A stretch of DNA of 64,000 nucleotides from Bradyrhizobium stylosanthis (GTDB lineage Bacteria > Pseudomonadota > Alphaproteobacteria > Rhizobiales > Xanthobacteraceae), in NCBI RefSeq assembly GCF_001641335.1, contig NZ_LVEM01000005.1, positions 248,001 to 312,000 on the forward strand. Reading direction: 5' to 3'. Every line of letters begins with the position of its first letter. Within the stretch, counting starts at the first letter, position 1. Below the pieces are notes generated by a model. It was not told the origin of the DNA, ran no database searches, and saw only the letters and a program-made list of their open reading frames with translations. Position numbers and translations under genes: made by a program. Of this stretch, positions 32,831 to 40,972 are shown in pieces.

Positions 32831-34897
32831 TCAGAACTCTCCGTGCAGCCGCCCTGAGAACACCGACACAGGGCCGCGATCCGCATTGTAGGCGGGATTG
32901 ACGATGAGCTGGTAGTCGGCGGTGAAGGTCAGCGCCTTGTTCAGTGCGTAGGCGTAATAGGTTTCCAGCACGCGTTCGTGGCGGTAGTTGAGCTGGCCGT
33001 CGCCGATCAGCGGACCGAGACCGCCGGCGGCGATGAAGTCGCGATGGTCCCGCGAGAGGCCGTTGACGGCGCCGGCAATGGCGACGACGTCGTCGGGTCG
33101 GCCCCATTTCGCTCCCTTCACCGAGACGCCGCCCGAGAGGCTGCGATCGATGTCGGTGAAGGCCATGATCTCGTTGCGACCGTCGTTCCAGCTCCAGCGG
33201 CCGAACACGCCGAGGTCGTCGGTGATGGCCTGTTCGAGGTTGAACGCGTAGCCGTATTTCAGGCGGCCACGGCGGGTCTGGCTGATGTCCACGCCGAAGG
33301 CGGGATTGTCCAGCGTCTCGCGGTAGCTGCCCGAGAAGGCGCTGTTGACGAAACCGAGCGTGCGCAGCTTGCCGGGCTGGCCGAACAGCGAATAGCGCAG
33401 CTCGAGCTCGCCGACATATTCGCCGCGGCGCCCGACGTTCATGTCGAAATTGTTCGAGTTGGACTGGGCGTCGATCAGGAAGTAGCCGCCGCGGATCGCC
33501 CACTGCTTCTGGTTCAATTCGGCCGTGGCGCCGTAGCCGAGGCCGAGCTTGTCCGCGGCGTAGTCGAAGGCGCCGGAGGCCCAGATCGACCAGTTCATGA
33601 AGTCCTTGCGCGGATCATGCGCATAGGAGTTGCCGTCGAACACGTCGACGACGGAGAACTTGCCGACCTGCAAGGTCAGGCGCGAGATGTCGGCCTTGCC
33701 TGCAAGCTGGAACTGGCCGCTGGCAAGCTCCTCCTGCTCGCCGCCGAAGCCGAAGGTATGGCGCACGAACAGCCGTGAAGCATTGAAGTGCGGGTAGGGG
33801 AAGCCGGACTTCTGCGCTTCGCCATTGGGGAAGCCCGCGGCGCCCGTCGTGTTGTTGAAGCCGAAGCCCTGCAGCAGCTCGGGATTGAAGTAGACTTCGC
33901 CGCCGTCCCACAGCCGCGCATTCAGATAGAGCGAATTGCTCCAGGTCTGCTGAAAATCAGGCGACGGGAGCAGGCTGTTCGTTCCGGTATAGGGCGCGTG
34001 GAAGGCGGGGTAGCCTTGCCCGAGCACCGTCGACTGGCCGTGAATCTCCCAGCGGCTGGACTCGGTGTCGGTGACGTCGGATTTCGGATTGTAGGTCGGC
34101 ACGCCCGGCCAGTCGATCTTGCGATTGAGGCCGATGCGCAGGCTCTGGAAATCCATCGACGACGAATATTGCGCGCCGGAGGGGAAGGTGACGCTGGCGT
34201 TGTCGAACTTGCTGTAGAGATATTCGAGCCGCGCGCTCCAATGCGGCGCGAAGGCGTATTCGACGCCGCCGCCGGCGGTCCAGCCGAACCGCGTGTGCAG
34301 CACCTTCTCTTCGATACCGCCCGTGGGCGTCGACAGAAAACGCTCGCCGGCAAAGGCGGCGCCGCCGGTCGCATAAAACAGCCAGTTGCCGCTGGTGTAG
34401 CCGAGCCGGGCGCGCAGGCTCGCGACGTAGTCCCAGCGCTCCTCTGTGCCCGACAGTGCGGTCGCTGCCGATGAGACGACGTGATTGGAAGGCAGGTAGT
34501 TCGGAAACGAGATGTCGCCCTCGACGCCGAGCAGGAGCCCCGAGTTGAGGCGCCAGTTGTAGCCGGCCTGCACGCCGCCGGTCGCGCCGGTGAATACGTG
34601 GTTGTCGGTTGCGACGGTGGGATCGGTCAGTGTCGCCGAGGACGTGCCGTAGGTCACGCCGGCATGCGCGCCGATGTAGAGACCGGTCCAATCATAGACG
34701 GCTCTCAAAGCCGGGGCCTTCAGCGGCAGATCGGCCGCGCGGCTCGCGCTGGGCAAAACCATTACGCCCGAGGCAATCGCCGCGGCCGTTCGCAGATATT
34801 TGTAACGATGCCCTCTCAACGTCAAAACGCACGCCCCCAAACGCGAATGTGTCCCACTCGCCGCGATATCCCTGCAGATTCGCGGCGGCCCTGTCAT
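32831..34897 (-). CDS. Outer-membrane fusion: 8-strand barrel plus OprB-like porin
   Basis: About 688 residues. A signal peptide ends SASRA before ADLPLKAP. A complete Omp25/RopB-like small barrel follows (DWTGLYIGAHAGVTYG through DFQSLRIGLNRKIDW), then after a linker an OprB-family carbohydrate-selective porin (RWEIHGQSTVLGQGYPAF through FSGRLHGEF, ending in phenylalanine as outer-membrane barrels do). Porins of this type admit sugars and other small solutes. The start is uncertain: GTG 34915, ATG 34897 or TTG 34825, the last giving a normal-length signal. I kept the ATG. Confidence 0.87.
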   Translation of the reverse strand: MTGPPRICRDIAASGTHSRLGACVLTLRGHRYKYLRTAAAIASGVMVLPSASRAADLPLKAPALRAVYDWTGLYIGAHAGVTYGTSSATLTDPTVATDNHVFTGATGGVQAGYNWRLNSGLLLGVEGDISFPNYLPSNHVVSSAATALSGTEERWDYVASLRARLGYTSGNWLFYATGGAAFAGERFLSTPTGGIEEKVLHTRFGWTAGGGVEYAFAPHWSARLEYLYSKFDNASVTFPSGAQYSSSMDFQSLRIGLNRKIDWPGVPTYNPKSDVTDTESSRWEIHGQSTVLGQGYPAFHAPYTGTNSLLPSPDFQQTWSNSLYLNARLWDGGEVYFNPELLQGFGFNNTTGAAGFPNGEAQKSGFPYPHFNASRLFVRHTFGFGGEQEELASGQFQLAGKADISRLTLQVGKFSVVDVFDGNSYAHDPRKDFMNWSIWASGAFDYAADKLGLGYGATAELNQKQWAIRGGYFLIDAQSNSNNFDMNVGRRGEYVGELELRYSLFGQPGKLRTLGFVNSAFSGSYRETLDNPAFGVDISQTRRGRLKYGYAFNLEQAITDDLGVFGRWSWNDGRNEIMAFTDIDRSLSGGVSVKGAKWGRPDDVVAIAGAVNGLSRDHRDFIAAGGLGPLIGDGQLNYRHERVLETYYAYALNKALTFTADYQLIVNPAYNADRGPVSVFSGRLHGEF

Positions 34898-35090
34898 CAG
34901 GTTCCGGTCGTCCACGACGTCGGCCGAGATGATCTCGATTCGACGCGATTTCTTCCCAGGCTACTGAACTTGCTGCGAACCTTATTGCGATTAATTCGCA
35001 ATAGCAACTGGTGCGCATTGCCGCAGTTGATGGTTCGCACTGCTGTGTGACGGGGCTGCAACAAATTTTCTGGGTCCAAAAATGGTTGAC

Positions 35091-35115
35091 CCGCCCGGGG
35101 GGACAACCGGGCGGG
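35091..35115 (-). terminator. GC-rich hairpin terminator for the 35194 gene
   Basis: CCCGCCCGG and CCGGGCGGG form a perfect 9-base stem with a 7-base loop. Read on the minus strand it is followed by TCAACCATTTTTGG, so a run of five T lies about 7 bases downstream. It lies 79 bases after the stop of the minus-strand small secreted protein, as expected for an intrinsic terminator. Confidence 0.65.
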
Positions 35116-35193
35116 TCGGGGGCACGACACGGGGTGGATGAGGCGCCCGTGTCGGACGCAGGATCCACGAGAGATCGGCCTCAGGTACTCAAA

Positions 35194-35457
35194 TCAGTAG
35201 CAGGAGCGAACGCGGCCGACGTACTGGCCGAAGGCGTTGTACTGGGCGACCCAGCCGCAGCGGTGATAGCCGTAGTAATAGGGGTCGTTGCTGGCGGCGA
35301 TCGCGGAGCCGACGACGGCGGCGGTGGCGATGCCGGCACCCACACCCCAGACCCAGCCGGGCTGCTTGGCTTCGGCCGCGGAGGTGGTGGACACGATGCT
35401 GCCGGTGACGGCGAGGGCAGCGAGAGCGACGGCGGCAATCTTGGTCTTGATCGACAT
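35194..35457 (-). CDS. Small secreted protein with hydrophobic glycine/alanine segment
   Basis: An 87-residue protein with a signal peptide (SIKTKIAAVALAALAVTGSI), a Gly/Ala hydrophobic stretch (WGVGAGIATAAVVGSAIAAS) and a Tyr/Cys-rich end (DPYYYGYHRCGW, VGRVRSCY). GGAG precedes the ATG at 35457. The layout resembles glycine-zipper envelope proteins such as the one at 45611. No function is known. Confidence 0.75.
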   Translation of the reverse strand: MSIKTKIAAVALAALAVTGSIVSTTSAAEAKQPGWVWGVGAGIATAAVVGSAIAASNDPYYYGYHRCGWVAQYNAFGQYVGRVRSCY

Positions 35458-35596
35458 GTGAAACTCCATCCGGGTTGAGGCGGTCCGCTGTGGCCCGCGT
35501 GCCCAGTTGGACGGAGGCATGGCAAAACCGGTTCGAAGGCGCCTCGAACGCGCCCCGAGTCCTGCTATTTTGCCAGCGAATTCAGAAGGATACGGG

Positions 35597-36403
35597 CTAG
35601 CCGAGGGGGCCTTTGGCGAGCCTGTTCACGTCGAAGTTATCGACCTCGCCCAGCAGCTCGCAAAAGGCGCGGGCGCCCTGGTCGACGAGCTGCTCGCCCT
35701 TCTCAGGCACCGCCTGCGTCGCGTTGCCGACGGCGCCGCTGGCGTTGAGATCCTGCGCCTGCCAGGCGAACGGCGCGGGCCGCTGCGTCGAAAGCCAGCG
35801 ATATTGCTGCTCCATCGCGATGCTGCTCGCGGGAAAATCCGCGATCGCATCTGTCCGCACCTGATCGGGATAGCGCGCCAGCATGATCGAGGTCTCGACC
35901 GCGCCGCCGTGGATGCCGTGGCGCACTTCTTCAGGCGAGAACAGCTTGTCCGCGCCTGACAGCCGCGACCATGACGTCGTCACCACGAACATCTTGTGAT
36001 GCGCGCGCAGATCCTGCGCGACCAGCATCATCGCCGCGCTGTTGCCGCCATGGCTGGTGATGATGACGAGCTTCCTCACGCCGCGTCGCGCGACCTCCGC
36101 GCCAATTCCGGTCCATCGCTTCAGCGCGGTCTCGGTCGGCAGCGTCTGCGTGCCCGGATAATCGATATGCTCGGTGGAAATGCCGATGGGCTCGACGGGG
36201 AGGAAGCTGGCCGGAACGGATGCCGGCAACAGCGCGCGCACGCGGGCGAGATAGGCGTCGGCGATCAGCACGTCGGTTTCGAGCGGCAGATGCGGGCCAT
36301 GCTGCTCGGTCGCCGCCAGCGGCAGCACCGCGATCCAGCGCGACACATCCGCCGGGGCAGCATCGGCCCAGTTGATGTCGATCCAGTCGCGGGACGGCGT
36401 CAT
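35597..36403 (-). CDS. Creatininase-family amidohydrolase
   Basis: A 268-residue creatininase-fold metal-dependent hydrolase that opens cyclic amides. Metal and active-site blocks are visible: LPLAATEQHGPHLPLETD (Glu and His), ITSHGGNSAAM and GIHGGAVETSIML (His and Glu). Family members include creatininase, MftE-like and FAPy deformylase-like enzymes; the substrate is not evident. AAGGAC supports the start at 36403. It is divergent from an ABC-transporter operon with a 161-base gap, so the imported compound may be its substrate. Confidence 0.87.
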   Translation of the reverse strand: MTPSRDWIDINWADAAPADVSRWIAVLPLAATEQHGPHLPLETDVLIADAYLARVRALLPASVPASFLPVEPIGISTEHIDYPGTQTLPTETALKRWTGIGAEVARRGVRKLVIITSHGGNSAAMMLVAQDLRAHHKMFVVTTSWSRLSGADKLFSPEEVRHGIHGGAVETSIMLARYPDQVRTDAIADFPASSIAMEQQYRWLSTQRPAPFAWQAQDLNASGAVGNATQAVPEKGEQLVDQGARAFCELLGEVDNFDVNRLAKGPLG

Positions 36404-36564
36404 TGAATTGTCCTTGGAGGTTTCTTTGCCCGAATTTGTCACGTAATTTGGGGTAGGAGGGGACGCGGGCCTGGCCGGCTCGCGTCCCCGAACTTCATGC
36501 GGTTCTATCGCGTTGCCCTCACTTGAGCCAGACGCGATTGGGCCAGCCACGACGGAGTGCCATC

Positions 36565-37587
36565 ATGACCCCCTCTCATCTGCGGCGAGCGCTGACGGCA
36601 GGCCTGCTGGCCGCTGTGGTCTCTCTTGCACCGGTTCACGCCGAGACGCTCGACAAGGTCACCTTCGGCACCAACTGGGTCGCGGAGGCCGAGCATGGCG
36701 GCTTCTTCCAGGCGGTCGCGGACGGCACCTACAAGAAATACGGCCTCGACGTCACCATCGTCCCCGGCGGTCCCAACGAGAACAACCGGATGCTGCTGAT
36801 CGCCGGCAAGATCGATTTCTTCATGGCCGCGAACACGCTGATGTCGTTCGACGCGGTCGCCAACAACGTGCCCGTCGTCACCATCGCCGCGGTGTTCCAG
36901 AAAGATCCGCAGGTGATGCTGACGCAGCCCGACGCCAAGGTCGCCAAGATCGAGGACCTCAAGCCGCTGACGCTGTTCGTCTCCAAGGAAGGCATGACCA
37001 GCTATTTCCAGTGGCTGAAGTCCGAATACGGCTTCAACGAGAAGAACGTCCGTCCCTACAATTTCAACCCGCAGCCCTTCATCGCCAATCCCAAGAGCGC
37101 AATGCAGGGCTATGTCACCTCCGAGCCTTTCGCGGTCGAGAAGGCCGCAGGCTTCAAGCCGAACGTGCTGCTGCTCGCCGATTACGGCTTCAACACCTAC
37201 TCGACGCTGATCGAGACCCGCCGCGACGTCGCCGAGAAGAAGCCCGACCTCGTGCAGCGCTTCGTCGATGCCTCCATGATCGGCTGGTACAATTACATCT
37301 ACGGCGACAATTCCGCCGGCAATGCCATGATCAAGAAGCTCAATCCTGAAATGACCGACGATCTGCTCGCCTATTCCGTCGCCAAGATGAAGGAATACGG
37401 CATCGTCGATTCCGGCGACAGCTTGAAGAACGGCATCGGTGCGATGAGCGACGAGCGCTACGCTTCCTTCTTCAACAAGATGGTGAAGGCCGGCGTCGTG
37501 AAGGCCGATCTCGACTTCCGCAAGTCCTACACGCTGCGCTTCGTCAACAAGGGCGTCGGCGTCGAGCGGCGCCCGAACAAGCCGTAG
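36565..37587 (+). CDS. ABC transporter substrate-binding protein, NMT1/THI5-like
   Basis: A 340-residue periplasmic binding protein. The signal peptide ends APVHA, then TFGTNWVAEAEHGGFFQAVADG matches the NMT1/ThiY opening. Similar proteins bind hydroxymethylpyrimidine-like compounds, riboflavin precursors or sulfonates, so a heterocycle is plausible. GGAG lies 10 bases before the ATG at 36565; a longer frame adds 14 residues. It is the first gene of a five-gene operon. Confidence 0.9.
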   Translation: MTPSHLRRALTAGLLAAVVSLAPVHAETLDKVTFGTNWVAEAEHGGFFQAVADGTYKKYGLDVTIVPGGPNENNRMLLIAGKIDFFMAANTLMSFDAVANNVPVVTIAAVFQKDPQVMLTQPDAKVAKIEDLKPLTLFVSKEGMTSYFQWLKSEYGFNEKNVRPYNFNPQPFIANPKSAMQGYVTSEPFAVEKAAGFKPNVLLLADYGFNTYSTLIETRRDVAEKKPDLVQRFVDASMIGWYNYIYGDNSAGNAMIKKLNPEMTDDLLAYSVAKMKEYGIVDSGDSLKNGIGAMSDERYASFFNKMVKAGVVKADLDFRKSYTLRFVNKGVGVERRPNKP

Positions 37588-37597
37588 CGCACGGTCG

Positions 37598-38413
37598 ATG
37601 TCCGCTGCCCAAACCTCCTCGACCGTCGAAGCCGGCTTGACGCATCTCGCCGTCAGCCTGCGCGGCGTGACCAAGGCGTACGACAACGGCGTCATGGCGC
37701 TCGGCCCGCTCGATCTTGCCGTGCGCAAGGGCGAGTTCATCTCGCTGCTCGGTCCATCCGGCTGCGGCAAGTCGACCGCGCTGCGGCTGATCGCGGAGCT
37801 CACGGCGCCGTCTTCCGGGATCGTGCGGCTCGCACGTCACGAAGGTCCCGCGCAGCCCGGCCATGGTATCGGCTTCGTGTTCCAGGAGCCGACCCTGATG
37901 CCGTGGACCAGCGTGCGCGATAATGTGCGGCTGCCGCTGAAGCTTGGCGGCGTCCCCAAGGCGGAAGCGCGCGCGCGCGCCGATCAGGCGCTCGCCAGCG
38001 TCGGGCTCGCCGATTTCGCCGATGCCCATCCGCGCGAGCTCTCCGGCGGCATGAAGATGCGGGTGTCGCTGGCGCGCGCGCTCGTCACCGATCCCGATAT
38101 CCTCCTGATGGACGAGCCGTTCGCAGCCCTCGACGAGATCACGCGCTTTCGTCTCAACAACGATCTGCTCGCGCTGTGGCGCAGCCTCGGCAAGACCGTC
38201 ATCTTCGTCACCCATTCGGTGTTTGAATCCGTCTATCTGTCGCAGCGCGTCGTGGTCATGACGGCGCGGCCCGGCCGCATTCAGGCCGATATCCGCATCG
38301 AGACGGTCGAGCCGCGCGGTGAGGAGTTTCGCACCTCGGCGGCCTATTCCGATTATTGCCGGCGCGTGTCGGCCGCGCTGGCGCCGTCCTATTCGGGGCA
38401 GTCGACGCTATGA
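37598..38413 (+). CDS. ABC transporter ATP-binding protein
   Basis: A 271-residue importer ATPase: Walker A GPSGCGKST, Q-loop FVFQEPTLMPW, signature LSGGMKMRVSLARAL (an M-K-M variant of the usual MRQR), Walker B ILLMDEPFAALDE and H-loop FVTHSVFESVYLS. It belongs to the SsuB/TauB/ThiZ type. It starts 10 bases after the binding-protein gene, and its stop overlaps the permease start as ATGA. Confidence 0.92.
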   Translation: MSAAQTSSTVEAGLTHLAVSLRGVTKAYDNGVMALGPLDLAVRKGEFISLLGPSGCGKSTALRLIAELTAPSSGIVRLARHEGPAQPGHGIGFVFQEPTLMPWTSVRDNVRLPLKLGGVPKAEARARADQALASVGLADFADAHPRELSGGMKMRVSLARALVTDPDILLMDEPFAALDEITRFRLNNDLLALWRSLGKTVIFVTHSVFESVYLSQRVVVMTARPGRIQADIRIETVEPRGEEFRTSAAYSDYCRRVSAALAPSYSGQSTL

Positions 38414-39228
38414 GCGCGCAAGCTGCCGTCACCGCAAAGCCATCCGGCGCCCAACGGGCGATGCGCTTCGTGCTGCCGATCATCGTGTTCGCGGCCGGTC
38501 TTCTCGCCTGGGAACTCATGGTCCGCATCAAGGACATCCCGCCTTACGTTCTGCCGGCGCCCTCGATCATCGTCCTGACGCTGATCAGGGATTGGGCGGT
38601 GCTGTCACAATCGCTCGCGACCACGCTTCTGACGACGCTCGAAGGTTTCGTGGCCGCCAGCATCGGCGGCATCGCGCTGGCGTTGCTGTTCAACCAGTCG
38701 AAATGGGTCGAATATTCGCTGTTCCCCTATGCAATCGTGCTTCAGGTGACGCCCGTGATTGCGATTGCACCGCTGCTGCTGATCTATCTGGAGCAGCAGA
38801 CAGCGGTCGTGGTCTGCGCCTTCATCGTCGCCTTCTTCCCGGTGCTGTCCAACACCACGCTGGGGCTCAATTCGGTCGATCGAAACCTCGCCGGCCTGTT
38901 CCAGCTCTATGGCGCCTCACCGCCGCAAACCCTGCGGTTTTTGAAGCTGCCTGCGGCGCTGCCCTACATCCTCGGCGGCCTGCGCATTGCCGGCGGCCTG
39001 TCGCTGATCGGCGCGGTCGTGGCCGAGATCGCGGCCGGCACGGCCGGGGCGGGCTCCGGTCTGGCCTACAGGATCGCCGAGTCGGGCTACCGCTTGAACA
39101 TACCCCGCATGTTCGCCGCGCTGCTTTTGTTGTCGCTCGCCGGGATTGTCATCTATGGGGTGCTGGCGCTAGTTTCCCACCTCGTTTTACGGCGCTGGCA
39201 CGAAAGCGCGCTTGGAAAGGAAAGCTGA
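38410..39228 (+). CDS. ABC transporter permease
   Basis: A 272-residue inner-membrane permease of the SsuC/ThiX type with about six hydrophobic segments and the coupling motif in LFQLYGASPPQTLRFLKLPAALP. The ATG is embedded in the ATPase stop codon (ATGA). The stop TGA shares its last base with the next start (TGATG), so translation of the three genes is coupled. Confidence 0.92.
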   Translation: MSAQAAVTAKPSGAQRAMRFVLPIIVFAAGLLAWELMVRIKDIPPYVLPAPSIIVLTLIRDWAVLSQSLATTLLTTLEGFVAASIGGIALALLFNQSKWVEYSLFPYAIVLQVTPVIAIAPLLLIYLEQQTAVVVCAFIVAFFPVLSNTTLGLNSVDRNLAGLFQLYGASPPQTLRFLKLPAALPYILGGLRIAGGLSLIGAVVAEIAAGTAGAGSGLAYRIAESGYRLNIPRMFAALLLLSLAGIVIYGVLALVSHLVLRRWHESALGKES

Positions 39229-40217
39229 TGTCTACCGGTTCGATTTCGTCCGACAAGATCGATCTTTTGATTTATGGACCGGTGCGGCCGATCCTCGAGA
39301 ACGGGTTTTCCGACCATTTCGTCGTGCACAAGGCCGAGACGCGCGGTGACCTCGAACGGCTGACCCCGGCGATCCGCGAGAAGATCCGCGGCGTGGCCGT
39401 GACCTATCACACGGTCCGCGCGGACAAGGATTCGCTGTCGCAATTGCCCAAGATCGAGATGGTGGCGAGCTTCGGCGTCGGCTACGACCATATCGACGCG
39501 AAATACGCGGCCGAGCACAACATCATCGTCACCAACACGCCCGACGTGCTGACCGAGGAGGTCGCCGACGTCGCGATGGGCCTCCTGATCTCGACCCTGC
39601 GCGAGTTCATCAAGGCCGACCGTTACGTCCGCTCCGGCCTCTGGCAGACCCAGAACTATCCGCTCAGCGTCGGCTCGCTGCGCGACCGCAAGGTCGGCAT
39701 CGTCGGCATGGGCCGCATCGGCCAGGCTATCGCGCGCCGCCTCGACGCCTCGCTGGTGCCGGTGGTCTACCACTCGCGCAACCCGTCCAAGGACGTCTCC
39801 TACAAGCACTACCCCGATCTGATCGAGATGGCGAAGGCGGTGGATACGCTGATGGTGATCGTGCCCGGCGGCGCCTCGACCAACAAGATGATCAACGCCG
39901 ACGTGTTCAAGGCGCTCGGCCCGCGCGGCGTGCTGGTCAACGTCGCGCGCGGCTCGGTGGTGGACGAGGAGGCCCTGGTGCAGGCGCTCAAGTCCGGCAC
40001 CATCCTCGCCGCCGGCCTCGACGTGTTCGCGGCCGAGCCGAACGTGCCCGACGAGCTCAAGTCCATGCAGAACGTCGTGCTGCTGCCGCATATAGGCTCG
40101 GCCTCGGTGGTGACGCGCAACGCGATGGACCAGCTCGTGGTCGACAATCTCAAGTCATGGTTCGCCGGCAAGGCGCCGCTGACGCCGGTCGCGGAAACGC
40201 CGTTCAAGGGGCGCTGA
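39228..40217 (+). CDS. D-2-hydroxyacid dehydrogenase
   Basis: A 329-residue NAD(P)-dependent dehydrogenase of the glyoxylate/hydroxypyruvate reductase group. The nucleotide motif is VGIVGMGRIGQAIARRLDA, and the catalytic set is the Arg in VNVARGSVVDE, the Glu in FAAEPNVPDEL and the His in LPHIGSA. It likely reduces a 2-oxoacid formed from the imported compound. AAGGAAAG upstream and TGATG coupling to the permease put it firmly in the transporter operon. Confidence 0.92.
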   Translation: MSTGSISSDKIDLLIYGPVRPILENGFSDHFVVHKAETRGDLERLTPAIREKIRGVAVTYHTVRADKDSLSQLPKIEMVASFGVGYDHIDAKYAAEHNIIVTNTPDVLTEEVADVAMGLLISTLREFIKADRYVRSGLWQTQNYPLSVGSLRDRKVGIVGMGRIGQAIARRLDASLVPVVYHSRNPSKDVSYKHYPDLIEMAKAVDTLMVIVPGGASTNKMINADVFKALGPRGVLVNVARGSVVDEEALVQALKSGTILAAGLDVFAAEPNVPDELKSMQNVVLLPHIGSASVVTRNAMDQLVVDNLKSWFAGKAPLTPVAETPFKGR

Positions 40218-40909
40218 TGAGAGCTCTTCAGGCCGTCGCATTCGCCGTCGTGGCCTCCTTGGCCGCGATCGGCGTCGCGCATGCGCAGGATGCGGCGAGC
40301 CTGAAGAAAACGATGCCCGGGCAGTGGGAGCTTTCCACCACCGAGCGCAGCAAGACCTGCGTCGTCACGCTCAAGGCCGACGCCGCGGGCCAGGGCTACA
40401 AGCTCGAGCTCGAGCCGGCCTGCAAGACCGCGCTGCCTTTCACCAAGGACATCGTCGCCTGGAGCGTGAAGGGCCTCGACATCGTCCGCCTGCAGGACGC
40501 GACCGGTGAAGCCGTGATCGACTTCACCGAGGTCGAGGCCGGCATCTTCGAGGGGCTGCGCCAGGGCGAGGGCGTCTACATCCTGCAGGACCTCGCTGCC
40601 GCCCGCTCGATGGCCAAGTCGATGGACCAGATGATCGGCGACTGGTCGATGGTGCGCGGCAACGGCCAGCCGGTGTGCGGGCTGACGCTCACCAACACGG
40701 AAACGGGCCAGGACAATTTCCAGGTCTTCCTCAAGCCGAAATGCGATCCGGCGATTGCGCAGTTCAACCCGACGCAATGGCGGCTCGAACGCGGCCAGAT
40801 CATCCTGATGTCGAAATCAGGCGATGTCTGGCAGTTCGAGGCCGACGACAACGCGCAGTGGCGCCGCGTTCCCGACACCGCCGATCCCCTGATCATGCTG
40901 CGCCAGTAG
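40217..40909 (+). CDS. Exported protein with two tandem AprI/Inh-like domains
   Basis: A 230-residue periplasmic protein with signal peptide AVASLAAIGVAHAQ. Each half looks like an AprI/Inh metalloprotease-inhibitor barrel: GQWELSTTERSKTCVVTLKA to EGVYIL, and GDWSMVRGNGQPVCGLTLTN to LIMLRQ. Both contain the Cys pair of that fold (TCVVTL..PACKT and VCGLTL..PKCDP). AprI-type proteins inhibit secreted serralysin-like proteases; no such protease is in the window. It is coupled to the dehydrogenase by TGATG. The inhibitor role is inferred from the fold only. Confidence 0.75.
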   Translation: MRALQAVAFAVVASLAAIGVAHAQDAASLKKTMPGQWELSTTERSKTCVVTLKADAAGQGYKLELEPACKTALPFTKDIVAWSVKGLDIVRLQDATGEAVIDFTEVEAGIFEGLRQGEGVYILQDLAAARSMAKSMDQMIGDWSMVRGNGQPVCGLTLTNTETGQDNFQVFLKPKCDPAIAQFNPTQWRLERGQIILMSKSGDVWQFEADDNAQWRRVPDTADPLIMLRQ

Positions 40910-40922
40910 GGGCGAGACGCCG

Positions 40923-40965
40923 CTTCATCCTGAGGGCCCGCCGCAGGCGGGCGCCTCGAGCGATG
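40923..40965. repeat. Short palindromic repeat, CTTCATCCTGAGG type
   Basis: CTTCATCCTGAGGGCCCGCC and GGCGGGCGCCTCGAGCGATG form inverted arms around GCA. It lies between convergent genes ending at 40909 and 40973. Confidence 0.6.
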
Positions 40966-40972
40966 GCCGCGA

